This document shows positions 52,821 to 60,657 of a DNA stretch of 64,000 bases, in pieces (positions within the stretch are counted from its first letter, which is position 1; each line of letters starts with the position of its first letter). The DNA is from Dyella thiooxydans (GTDB lineage Bacteria > Pseudomonadota > Gammaproteobacteria > Xanthomonadales > Rhodanobacteraceae). Position numbers and translations under genes: made by a program. The notes below the pieces were generated by a model. It made no database searches and was not told the origin of the DNA. It saw only the letters and a list, made by a program, of their open reading frames with translations. The stretch covers positions 1,550,001 to 1,614,000 of the forward strand of contig NZ_CP014841.1 in assembly GCF_001641285.1 (NCBI RefSeq). Reading direction: 5' to 3'.

Positions 52821-54920
52821 TCACCATCCCGCAAGCGCGCCGGGCAAGCTCTGCCGCATCTTTTCCCATCGTGCGTACTGCTCGCTTTTGGCGGGATCTG
52901 CGTCCTTCATGCCCAGCAGCCAGAAGCGGAACCAGTCCAGATTGCGCTGATAAACCGCCAGCTTGTGCCGTGGCTGGAACTTCTGGTGCGGTTCGTTCGG
53001 GAACACGTAGACGTCGGCCCGGTGCTCGCGGATCAAGGGCACCATGTAGTCGAGCCCGGATCGGTATTCCTGCTCGGACATTTGCATCAACACGGGCACC
53101 TTGATGCGCCCCACGTCGTAGTACGGCGAGAGCAGTCGCCAGCGCTCCGGTGTCTCCTTGGGGGAGCCGAGCTGCCAGAACCGCTTCAACCGGGAGGCGT
53201 ACACGTCACCCCAGAGTCCGAACAGGGTCCGCGCCATCGGGGAGACCACCGGCGTGCTCACCGATATCGCACGGGGAACGCGCGAATACATGGCGTTCCA
53301 CATGGCCACTTCCGCACCGAAGCTGAGGCCGCCCATCCCTACCCGATCCGGATCTATGTCGCCGCGCGAGCCGAGATAAGCCACCGCACTCTCCACCGCG
53401 GACTGTCCCTGTCGGTAGCGCTTCACGGCGTCGGACGGCGTCGGCGGCGCATTGATGCAAAGCGCCGATATGCCGTGCAGCGCCAGCGGGGCGAGCGGCC
53501 ACTCGTCCCCTACCCCGCCACGCAGGAAGCCCGAGCATCGGTAGTAGGCGATGAACAACGGAGGTGGCTTGTGGCCTTGCGGCTTCGCCGGGTAGAACTG
53601 TCCGGAGAACCGCGTGCCCTGGGCGTCCACCCAATGGATTTCCCGCACCGGCACCGACTGCGCCATGTTGTGCGCCAAGGCCTCGTTCGGGTCGAACAGC
53701 ACATCGCGCTTTCCCGAATCCAGCTCGATCCGCTCCAGTCGAGGCGGTCGATCCGCCCTCGCCGTGACGCAGACAAGCGCGTCGGGTGACACGCCACACG
53801 AACCCGGCTCCCAGCGTCCGCCACCGCCCACCTGCCCGCTGGATGCCACCACGGGCACCACCGCTCCGCTCGCCACCTTCCAGCGGAAGATCGACTGGCG
53901 GTTGTCCGGCGCCGTCACGGTGAAGACGACCTCTGCACCTCCCGGCCGCCAGACGATGTTGGTGATCGGCTTGCCGACGCAGGGGGCTGCTGTGCATCTC
54001 GTCAATCTGCGGGAGGCCTTCGTGTGCAGCATCGCCAGCTCGGGTGACGAGCGCTCCGCCTCGCGGCCTTCGTGGCCCGGGCGAACAAGAAGGGCGAAGT
54101 GGCCGCTGCCATGGTCTTCTGCCACCGCGACGATCTTGCCGAATCGTTTCGGAAATCCAGCCGTCACCGCGGACTTTGCCGGCAGCGCATCGGCCGCCAG
54201 TGCGTGGATAACGCCCGTCGCCAGATCCACCGCCTTCCAGTGATCCGGCTCCTGGTGAAGCAGGGGAAACCGCTCCAGCTCGTTATCCACCAGACGCTGC
54301 GTGGCGAGGCGGCCCTCGTGGAAGCCCGAGCGGTAAAGGTCGTCGCCGAGCGGCACGGTTCGGTCGATGTGCACGCCGCGGTCGTATTCCGCCCGCTCCG
54401 CGTCTCTCACCGCCTCGCGGGTGGCGCCGACGCTGTAGGTCAGGGCCGATCCATCGGCACTCAACGAAAATTGGCGGACATTGGCCGGGTCCTGCACCAC
54501 TGGCTCGGTGCGGGATCCATCCACCGCCGCACGCCACACCTCCACCCGGCCGGCGAACACCGCGCGATAGAAGATCCAGCGCCCATCCGGCGACCAGAGC
54601 ACCGGCGCCCGCGCGGACAGTCCGCCGGTAGTCCGCAACGGTGCGCCGCCCTCCCCCAGCCGCCTCGGCGGGCCAGAGCCATCGACAGGCTGCACGTACC
54701 AGGCCGTGTCATACGTATTGCGCTCCACCGACGCCCGTTCGGTACGAAACGCCACCCACCGACCATCCGGCGACGCCGACACGCTGCCGATGTCGACCAC
54801 CTCCACCAGTTGCCGGATGGAGACGGATGCGATGCCCGGCGAGGACACCGCGCCGCCCGCATGCACCGCCAGGCCGAGGCCCACCGCCGCGACCGCGAAG
54901 CACACCCTTCTTGAAGTCAT
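52821..54920 (-). CDS. AtxE2-type lasso peptide isopeptidase (S9-like)
   Basis: A 699-aa exported serine hydrolase. Signal peptide: CFAVAAVGLGLAVHAGGAVSS. The N-terminal half is a beta-propeller (VSASPDGRWVAFRTERAS, VLWSPDGRWIFYR). The C-terminal alpha/beta-hydrolase domain has the nucleophile Ser533 in GMGGLSFGAE, a probable Asp in MSEQEYRSGLDYM and His in NEPHQKFQPRH. This matches the prolyl-oligopeptidase-like isopeptidases that linearise astexin-type lasso peptides by cutting the ring isopeptide bond after uptake. It lies directly downstream of the TonB receptor and convergent to the A-B-C operon. Start: ATG 54920, or GTG 54932 behind AGGGGTAGG. Confidence 0.88.
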   Translation of the reverse strand: MTSRRVCFAVAAVGLGLAVHAGGAVSSPGIASVSIRQLVEVVDIGSVSASPDGRWVAFRTERASVERNTYDTAWYVQPVDGSGPPRRLGEGGAPLRTTGGLSARAPVLWSPDGRWIFYRAVFAGRVEVWRAAVDGSRTEPVVQDPANVRQFSLSADGSALTYSVGATREAVRDAERAEYDRGVHIDRTVPLGDDLYRSGFHEGRLATQRLVDNELERFPLLHQEPDHWKAVDLATGVIHALAADALPAKSAVTAGFPKRFGKIVAVAEDHGSGHFALLVRPGHEGREAERSSPELAMLHTKASRRLTRCTAAPCVGKPITNIVWRPGGAEVVFTVTAPDNRQSIFRWKVASGAVVPVVASSGQVGGGGRWEPGSCGVSPDALVCVTARADRPPRLERIELDSGKRDVLFDPNEALAHNMAQSVPVREIHWVDAQGTRFSGQFYPAKPQGHKPPPLFIAYYRCSGFLRGGVGDEWPLAPLALHGISALCINAPPTPSDAVKRYRQGQSAVESAVAYLGSRGDIDPDRVGMGGLSFGAEVAMWNAMYSRVPRAISVSTPVVSPMARTLFGLWGDVYASRLKRFWQLGSPKETPERWRLLSPYYDVGRIKVPVLMQMSEQEYRSGLDYMVPLIREHRADVYVFPNEPHQKFQPRHKLAVYQRNLDWFRFWLLGMKDADPAKSEQYARWEKMRQSLPGALAGW

Positions 54921-55120
54921 GTTTCCGAACACAACGCCTACCCCTTCCCGTTTCCTGCAGCACCTGGCCGCCCAGCAATGCGGGCTCGCGTCCAAAGCTC
55001 ACCCGGTCCGGAGCAGGCGAACGCGCACACCCGCCCGACATCCGCCCCCGCCGCTCATGTGCTGCCGTGTTGAATGATGGGTGGCGCCGCGCATCGGGCA
55101 CGGCGCCACCCGCTTCCGCT

Positions 55121-57541
55121 TCACCAGTGCTTCGATACCGACAGGCTCACGTAGCGCCCGATCGCCGAGTAGTTGGTGGAGTCGTAGGGCGGTCGATCCG
55201 GCGACGTGGCTACATAGAGAGGCGGCGCCCGGTTGAGCAGGTTCTGTGCGGACAGCGCAAGCTCCACGCCGGAAAGGGCTCCCGAGCTTTCGCCGAAGGC
55301 GTAGCGCATGGTCGCGTCGAACGTGGTGAACGACGACGTCTTGCGCCCGTTCGCGCGATCGGTGACGCCGCTGGTGTAGTTGGCAAACGCCGAGGTGCTC
55401 CACCCGCCACGGCTCCACACCGCACCCAATCGCCCGCGTACCTTGGCCGGGTTGAACAGCACACCGGCCACCGCGTAGCTGTCCTGCGTGGGGGTGTTCT
55501 GCTGGGAGCTGTCCAGCCACGTCGCCGAGCCACGCAGGGTCAGGTGCCCTGCCCCCACAAACACCCGGTAAGACGACGACAGATCGAGGCCCTTCACATG
55601 CTGGCGGGCGACGTTGACGTACCGCGCGTACAGGATCGCCACCACATGGCTGGGGTCGTAGGGCACGCCTGCGAAGTTGTAGAACGCGCTGGTCGATGCC
55701 AGCAGGTCGGCCTGCGCCTGCGCCGACGGCATCAGCGAGACGAACTGGGCATCGTTGGGGTTCACCAGCGCGCGACCGTAGTCCGTGATGGGCTGCACCA
55801 CGCGGTCGGTGTAGTCGATGTCGAACCAGGTGATTTCCGACTCCAGCCCGGGGAGTGCTTCGGGGTGGAAAGCCGACGACACCGTCCAGGTGGTGGCGCG
55901 CTCCGGACCGAGATCCGGGTTGCCACCCTGCAGCGAGAGCACCGTCGCATCCGGCGCGTAGGCCGCCCCGCCATAGAAGCTGGCCACATCCAGCAGCGCG
56001 ATCTGCGCCTGGTGCAGTTGCACCAGCGTCGGCGCCTTGAACGAGCGGCCCCAGGACGCCTTGAGGGTCACGTCGTCGTTGGGGCCAAAGATCACACCCA
56101 GCTGGGGCGTGGTAACACCACCGAAGCTGTCGTAATGCTCGTTGCGCACGGCGGCCGTCAGGTCCAACCGGCGGATGCCCGACACGCCCGAGTCCGCCCC
56201 CACCAGCGGCAGATTCATCTCAGCATAGGCAAAGCGGCTACTCTGCTCGCCGTGGATGACCGTCGCGCCGCTGAGGTAGCTGTGTTGCTCGAAGGTGTTC
56301 TTCCTGCGTCCGGCGCCCACCGCCAGACGCGCCTCGCCACCGGACAAGGTGAACAGCGGCCCCTCGGCACTCAGCTCATACGAGCGGGCGGTGTTGCAGT
56401 CGCAGTCGTGGATGAGGATGGCCGACGCACCCGTTGCAAGATCCACCCGGGACTGACGCTGGATATGCCTGTCCCTGCCCCAGCTCCCCGCCACGGAGAG
56501 CGTCCAGTCTCCCGGCAGAAACACATCCAGCCCCGGCGACACCAGCGAGGTGGTGGTAGTGGGCGTTACCCGGTAATAGAACGGCCGCAGGCCGGTGTTG
56601 TATGGGTAAACGTCCTGCGTCCGGCGGGTTCTCAGCGCATCCACGTGCAGCTCGGCGGCGTCGGTGAGCGATTGATGCAGGCTCACCAGCCCGCTCCGCA
56701 ACTCGCTGCCCGGATAGAGCGTGGTGGGGTCGAACATGCTGCGCGTGTAGGCACGCTGGCGGGCGTAGATCGGATCGGTCGAGGCATCCTTGTAGGTCGC
56801 AATCAGCCCGCCGGTGGACCACTGCCCGCCCGCCGTGACGTTGTACTCGCGCGTCGCCAGCCCGCCATCAGCCGCCCCGCCGTAGCGCGCCCCCACGGTA
56901 ACGCCCTGGTAGTCCCGCTTGAGGATCACATTGCCCACGCCACCCACGGCATCCGAGCCGTAGATGGCCGACGCCCCATCGGGGACGATCTCGATCCGCT
57001 CCACCGCCTCCACCGGTATGGCGCTGATATCGACCGCCTGCACAATGCCGCCGTAGGCGAGCCGCCGGCCATTGAGCAGCGTGAGCGTCGCGTCCGGCCC
57101 CAGCCCGCGCAGGTTCAACGACGAGCCACCGGTCACGTTCTGGTTGGCGATGCCCCCGGCTCCGGCAGTCGCACCCACGGCCACCCCGGGATTCTGCCCG
57201 CCCCCGAAGTTCTGCGGCACGCTGCGGATCACCTCGCCCAGATCGGTGAAGCCTTCCTGCTGTATCTGCTCGCTGCCGATGGTGATCACCGGCGAGGGCG
57301 TGGTGCCGCCGCGGATGCGGGTGCCGGTTACCGTGATGGTCTGCAGGTTGGTGGTGCCTGGCTGCGCGGGCGCTGCCTTCTCGTTCTTCGAGCGTTGGCC
57401 GGCGCTGGCGTGGGTGGTTGTCGCCCTGCCCTGCCCGGCCGTATCTGCGGTGGCGTCCTGGGCCACAGCCCGTTCGCTGGTGCCGGTGGCGGCCACCAGC
57501 AAGGCGATGGAAATGGCGTTACGTAGCGTACGTGTCGTCAT
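55121..57541 (-). CDS. TonB-dependent receptor for the lasso peptide
   Basis: An 806-aa outer-membrane receptor. A signal peptide (ISIALLVAATGTSERAVAQ) is followed by a Thr/Ala-rich linker, the TonB-box-like LQTITVTGTRI, the plug (GEVIRSVPQNFGGGQNPGV...SSLNLRGLGPDATLTLLNGRRLA, ERIEIVPDGASAIYGSDAVGGVGNVIL) and a barrel ending RYVSLSVSKHW. Lasso isopeptidase genes of proteobacteria are regularly paired with such a receptor, thought to import the lasso peptide. It is transcribed toward the isopeptidase gene (200 bp apart) and divergent from the XRE genes at 57704, so an XRE protein may control it. AGGA lies upstream of the start. Confidence 0.93.
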   Translation of the reverse strand: MTTRTLRNAISIALLVAATGTSERAVAQDATADTAGQGRATTTHASAGQRSKNEKAAPAQPGTTNLQTITVTGTRIRGGTTPSPVITIGSEQIQQEGFTDLGEVIRSVPQNFGGGQNPGVAVGATAGAGGIANQNVTGGSSLNLRGLGPDATLTLLNGRRLAYGGIVQAVDISAIPVEAVERIEIVPDGASAIYGSDAVGGVGNVILKRDYQGVTVGARYGGAADGGLATREYNVTAGGQWSTGGLIATYKDASTDPIYARQRAYTRSMFDPTTLYPGSELRSGLVSLHQSLTDAAELHVDALRTRRTQDVYPYNTGLRPFYYRVTPTTTTSLVSPGLDVFLPGDWTLSVAGSWGRDRHIQRQSRVDLATGASAILIHDCDCNTARSYELSAEGPLFTLSGGEARLAVGAGRRKNTFEQHSYLSGATVIHGEQSSRFAYAEMNLPLVGADSGVSGIRRLDLTAAVRNEHYDSFGGVTTPQLGVIFGPNDDVTLKASWGRSFKAPTLVQLHQAQIALLDVASFYGGAAYAPDATVLSLQGGNPDLGPERATTWTVSSAFHPEALPGLESEITWFDIDYTDRVVQPITDYGRALVNPNDAQFVSLMPSAQAQADLLASTSAFYNFAGVPYDPSHVVAILYARYVNVARQHVKGLDLSSSYRVFVGAGHLTLRGSATWLDSSQQNTPTQDSYAVAGVLFNPAKVRGRLGAVWSRGGWSTSAFANYTSGVTDRANGRKTSSFTTFDATMRYAFGESSGALSGVELALSAQNLLNRAPPLYVATSPDRPPYDSTNYSAIGRYVSLSVSKHW

Positions 57542-57635
57542 GATGCGTCCTTTGCCTCCCCTAGGCGTGGTCCGTTTTGTCACCGCTCCAATTGCGGTCA
57601 TGTCTCCCCCACCGGCGGCGTCGGTGCCGCCAGAC

Positions 57636-57690
57636 AAGTAGAGTTATACAAAGTAGAGTAATAATCTGTAGAATTCAACACGGTAGACGG
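57636..57690 (+). promoter_or_regulatory. Repeat-rich control region of the first XRE gene
   Basis: AAGTAGAGTTATA (57636-57648), then AAGTAGAGTAATAATCTG TAGAA (57651-57673) and GGTAGACGG. The same elements precede the second XRE gene. They resemble controller-protein (C-box) operators and overlap probable -35/-10 positions. The receptor gene diverges from here. Confidence 0.6.
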
Positions 57691-57703
57691 ACAGGCTGGG
57701 CGC

Positions 57704-58066
57704 ATGCCCTCCAAGTCCACGCCGAAGCGCGAGCCCGCGCCCATGTCGAGCCCTCTGGGCCGCATTGCGGTCAACGTTCGCCGACGGCGCAAAGCAATGG
57801 GCCTGACTCAAGCCGGCTTAAGTGAACTCGTGCCGTGCCACCCCACCTACGTGTCACAGATCGAGCGGCGGACGACCAACATTTCTGTTGAGCGTCTTGA
57901 GGGACTGGCGAAGGTCTTAGGTGTGGATGCGCTGACCTTGATGCAGCCACCCAAGCCGCTAACGGACGACATACCGGCAGATCTTGCAGGGCTGCCAAGC
58001 GCCACAGATAGCGAACAGATGCAGGGTTCGAAGCGCGGGAAAAGTAGGCGTGTTCAGCGCACCTGA
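57704..58066 (+). CDS. XRE-family helix-turn-helix regulator 1
   Basis: A 120-aa protein. The central helix-turn-helix is IAVNVRRRRKAMGLTQAGLSELVPCHPTYVSQIERRTTNISVERLEGLAKVLGVDALTLMQP. This is the compact single-domain form seen in restriction-modification controller (C) proteins and similar repressors. The N-terminus (MPSKSTPKREPAP) and the basic C-terminal tail (GSKRGKSRRVQRT) are disordered. A paralogue starts 147 bp downstream with the same N-terminal MPSK and matching upstream repeats. No restriction enzyme gene follows in the window. It is divergent from the lasso receptor gene. Confidence 0.9.
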   Translation: MPSKSTPKREPAPMSSPLGRIAVNVRRRRKAMGLTQAGLSELVPCHPTYVSQIERRTTNISVERLEGLAKVLGVDALTLMQPPKPLTDDIPADLAGLPSATDSEQMQGSKRGKSRRVQRT

Positions 58067-58159
58067 GACATGCCCTACCCCCGCAGTTACAAAATCGCGA
58101 GATGTAATGCTTGGCTGCGCTCGAGGCCGCCACACCCAAGCAAGGAACATGGCTATTTA

Positions 58160-58197
58160 AAGTAGAGTTATATTCTGTAGAACTGTAGACGGTAGAT
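58160..58197 (+). promoter_or_regulatory. Repeat-rich control region of the second XRE gene
   Basis: AAGTAGAGTTATA (58160-58172), then TCTGTAGAACTGTAGACGG and GTAGATG. It matches the region upstream of the first XRE gene, including a CAGGCTGG leader before both start codons. TATATT-like sequence near 58168-58173 can serve as -10. Confidence 0.6.
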
Positions 58198-58212
58198 GTT
58201 CAGGCTGGACGT

Positions 58213-58467
58213 ATGCCGTCCAAGCCCTCCCCGCCATCTCTGCCTAACGCTCGCAATCGGGTGGCCGCAAATATCCGCCACCTGCGCAAGTCCAAGGGGC
58301 TGAGCCAAGAGCAATTGGCCGAACTCGCTGAGTTTCATCGCACATACGTGTCTCAGCTGGAGCGCTGTGTGACCAATATCTCGATAGATGGCTTGGAACG
58401 GCTGGCTGAGGTTCTTGGTGTTGATGTCAGCGAGCTGCTTCGAGTACCAGCCCAGGAAAAGCGCTAA
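58213..58467 (+). CDS. XRE-family helix-turn-helix regulator 2
   Basis: An 84-aa paralogue of the preceding regulator: RVAANIRHLRKSKGLSQEQLAELAEFHRTYVSQLERCVTNISIDGLERLAEVLGVDVSELLRVP. Size and sequence are close to controller proteins of type II restriction-modification systems (SQEQLAE..., HRTYVS..ER...N.S...L.K.A..L). It shares its MPSK start, the CAGGCTGG leader and the upstream GTAGAGTTATA / CTGTAGA elements with gene 1, which argues for tandem duplication with conserved autoregulation. No cognate restriction or methylase gene is adjacent. Confidence 0.9.
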   Translation: MPSKPSPPSLPNARNRVAANIRHLRKSKGLSQEQLAELAEFHRTYVSQLERCVTNISIDGLERLAEVLGVDVSELLRVPAQEKR

Positions 58468-58575
58468 GGGGTTTACCAGCTCCCATCCCCCCCCCTTTGC
58501 TCCATGCGGGGGTGCACGAGCCCGTCCGGGGCTCAGCTGTGGAGACCACTTCGCCCGTCGGACCCCAACGCGAGC

Positions 58576-58599
58576 AAAAAAAAGCGCCCCTGGGGGCGC
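58576..58599 (-). terminator. Leftward rho-independent terminator
   Basis: GCGCCCC (58584-58590), TG loop, GGGGCGC (58593-58599); on the minus strand it is followed by eight U residues (A8 at 58576-58583). It would end leftward transcripts from the decayed DUF2892 gene. The remainder between 58468 and 58837 shows no gene. Confidence 0.75.
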
Positions 58600-58837
58600 G
58601 TGTCATAGCTCAAGGGGGCGAGAGCTATCCAAAAAAGTGGTGCCCCGACGTCGGTTCCGCCTGACTTTCCGTGCCGGCTGGCTTACGCCTGACAGCTTGG
58701 TCGGTTTGGGCCGGACGTCGAGGCATTTCCAGATTGCCTCAGCTCACATCCTGATGCTGTAAGTGCAAGCCACTTTTGGGCGTGAGTGACCCGCCAACTG
58801 CCCGTCCGACACCCTCCGCTTTAGGTGCGGTCTCAGC

Positions 58838-58985
58838 GCGACAGGTAATCACGCCAATGAGGCTGCGCAACCAGTAGAAGCTGAACAGTACGGTCGCCGG
58901 CGGTACCGCCCCGCCCAGAACCACCGATCACCGCCCAAACAATCAACGCGGCGCCGGGGGAGGCGAAGCCACTGATCTGCACGGA
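58838..58985 (-). pseudogene. Frameshifted relic of a DUF2892 membrane protein gene
   Basis: Three minus-strand frames together retrace the DUF2892 domain: DQWLR (compare DKWLRI), then ALIVWAVIGG (compare LLIVWAVAGG), then PPATVLFSFYWLRSLIGVITCR (compare PLATGLFNFCPLYSLIGVNTCK) of the intact gene at 31013-31195. At least two indels separate them, and no start codon remains. The relic lies just before a functional-looking leftward terminator. Confidence 0.75.
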
Positions 58986-59030
58986 GGCTATACCAGCGGA
59001 AAGCTGACCGCGGCACGTAAACCGCTTGAC

Positions 59031-59051
59031 GTATTACGCATCGCGTAATAC
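59031..59051. promoter_or_regulatory. Perfect palindrome upstream of higBA
   Basis: GTATTACGC and GCGTAATAC around ATC (21 bp). TTGACG directly precedes it and could be a -35 box. This type of AT-flanked palindrome is usual for autoregulated toxin-antitoxin promoters, but it is ~280 bp from the toxin start, so the link to HigA is unproven. The 59052-59328 stretch has no other feature. Confidence 0.5.
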
Positions 59052-59328
59052 CTTGATGTCGTGCAGTGCGTTACCGCTGCACCCGGCGACCGAAGCGTGC
59101 GGCCCCTCAGGGCATGTAGTTGCACTGACCAAGGCGCAGGACAACTTAGAACACCCTCAGCTGATTTATCAGCAATCGCGATGAAGAGTTGATGCGCTGG
59201 GCAAGGCCTCTAAAGCCTCGCAAAGCTAGGCACCAAGTCGTTAATGAACCCACACACAGAGGATAGGAGAGAACACATGTCCGCGATTTTCGCGTACCCA
59301 AAACAACGACCGTGGGAGATTCATCCCG

Positions 59329-59607
59329 ATGATCCACTCTGTATCAGGCCCCCTGGCTAAGGAGCTCTATTCCGGGCAGTGTCCTAAGGAACTCGAGCTA
59401 TGCAGGACCACAGCCGAGCGCAAGCTTACCTACCTTGACTCCGTTGTTACGCTCGAAGCGCTTAGGTATCCACCTGGAAATCGACTAGAAAAATTAATGG
59501 GAAATCGGACTGGTCAGTACAGCATCAGGATCAATGATCAGTATCGCATCTGCTTCCGTTGGGAGAATGACGGGCCGCATGATGTGGAGATAACCGACTA
59601 CCATTAA
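59329..59607 (+). CDS. higB: HigB-type (RelE superfamily) toxin
   Basis: A 92-aa ribosome-dependent mRNA interferase family member. LYSGQCPKELELCRTTAERKLTYLDSVVTLEALRYPPGNRLEKLMGNRTGQYSIRINDQYRICFRWENDGPHDVEITDYH carries the family blocks (RKL..L, L..PPGN.L..L.G...G.YSIRIN.Q.RI.F.W....  V.I.DYH). The motif SIRINDQYRICF includes the conserved active-site Arg residues. GGGAG lies nine bases upstream of ATG 59329. It precedes its antitoxin by 19 bp, the inverted toxin-first order of higBA. Confidence 0.93.
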   Translation: MIHSVSGPLAKELYSGQCPKELELCRTTAERKLTYLDSVVTLEALRYPPGNRLEKLMGNRTGQYSIRINDQYRICFRWENDGPHDVEITDYH

Positions 59608-59626
59608 ACCCATTGAGGGTACCGTA

Positions 59627-59938
59627 ATGGTTAAAAATGGCATGCGTGCCATTCATCCAGGGGAGATTCTCAGGGAAGATTTTCTCCCCGGCTATGACAT
59701 GTCGCCAAACGCCTTGGCACAGGCTCTTCGTGTTCCGGCGACTCGAATTCACGCGATTGTTAACGAGAAGCGAGCAATCACGGCGGATACAGCCCTACGT
59801 CTCGGCCGACTGTTCGCAACCGGCCCCGACGTGTGGATGAACTTGCAGGCAAAATTCGATCTACGTAAAGCGGAAATTGAGTTTGGCGAAATTGTTGAGC
59901 ATGATGTCCGCCCGATCGAGCAACGACACGTCGGTTAG
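59627..59938 (+). CDS. higA: HigA-type antitoxin
   Basis: A 103-aa XRE-type antitoxin: MRAIHPGEILREDFLPGYDMSPNALAQALRVPATRIHAIVNEKRAITADTALRLGRLFATGPDVWMNLQAKFDLRKAE. The HPGEIL.E.FL opening and the TADTALRL...W.NLQ..FDL region are diagnostic for HigA/VapI. It binds HigB and represses the operon. GAGGG lies seven bases upstream of the start. A hairpin terminator follows. Confidence 0.95.
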   Translation: MVKNGMRAIHPGEILREDFLPGYDMSPNALAQALRVPATRIHAIVNEKRAITADTALRLGRLFATGPDVWMNLQAKFDLRKAEIEFGEIVEHDVRPIEQRHVG

Positions 59939-59952
59939 TTCGAATCAATTTT

Positions 59953-59980
59953 GGGGCCAATCTAGGCCCCCATCTCTTCT
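59953..59980 (+). terminator. Terminator after higBA
   Basis: GGGGCC (59953-59958), loop AATCTA, GGCCCC (59965-59970), then a T-rich stretch (CATCTCTTCTTG). Confidence 0.6.
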
Positions 59981-60027
59981 TGCGGCTCACTGAATCGGTC
60001 CTTCCCAAAACTGAGGAAGCGGGGGAG

Positions 60028-60152
60028 CGCGTAGGCAATCTGCTCTTCGGTGAAACGGGACTTCTTCATCGCCTGACTCCTCGTGTGATACGGGGCCCAC
60101 GCGGGACGAAGTCTCTACTTTAGATTGGCCCGGATATCTGGGGGTGGGTCAG
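60028..60152 (-). mobile_element. IS3-family insertion sequence remnant
   Basis: On the minus strand, ATG 60069 encodes MKKSRFTEEQIAYAL, the standard N-terminus of IS3-family (IS407-like) OrfA transposases, with GGAG upstream. After about 15 codons the resemblance stops. The other side (60070-60152) holds CCCCCAGATATCCGGGCCAA, in reading toward the ORF a typical IS end and leader. The rest of orfA, orfB and the other end are gone. The stretch to 60400 shows nothing else. Confidence 0.6.
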
Positions 60153-60401
60153 CCGGAAAGAAAACCGCATCGAACATCTCCTAGACGTAGATCCTACGGG
60201 GTCAGGCTGAGCCAGTCCCGCTTTCTAGGTAAGTGAACCTGACGCTGTTATGTTGCTGTAAGCCTTTGGATATCGGCGCAGCCAAGCAGCCCCTACTACC
60301 ATCGGCCTGCGATCGCTCCAGGGTGCCGTGCCGAACCGAGGCGCGTCTGCCGGATGTCGCGCCACCCCGTTTCAGGAAAAGGCTCCGACCCCATGGGTCT
60401 C

Positions 60402-60479
60402 TAAGGGGGACGTGGCTGGTAGAGCCAGGCGAATACCCTGCCAGTGACGGCCGGATTTAATTAGCCACGTCCCCTTTTA
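60402..60479. repeat. MITE/REP-like element with terminal inverted repeats
   Basis: TAAGGGGGACGTGGCT (60402-60417) and AGCCACGTCCCCTTTTA (60463-60479) are inverted with one to two mismatches around ~45 bp. The 78-bp unit has the size of a REP or minimal MITE. No coding capacity. Confidence 0.65.
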
Positions 60480-60496
60480 TTGGACCAGCGCGGGCA

Positions 60497-60619
60497 GGTC
60501 AGCTAGCAGAAAGTGCACTCTGACCGGGGTTTTAGAGAAAGCGGAACTGGCTCACTCTGACCCCGTTTTGCTGGGAGAGCTATGTGCCTATTGACCCCGG
60601 CGGCGAAATGGTGACCCGG
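60497..60619. repeat. Left direct-repeat block flanking the orphan gene
   Basis: Contains GTCAGCTAGCAGAAAGTGC followed by ACTCTGACC and GGGGTTTT, a second partial CTCACTCTGACCCC, and CGGCGAAATGGTGACCCGG (60601-60619). Both outer segments recur at 61690-61749 in the same orientation, with ~65 bp extra between them here. Confidence 0.7.
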
Positions 60620-60657
60620 GTTTTGCGTAAGAGCCTGACCCGTTATCCGCCCCGGGT

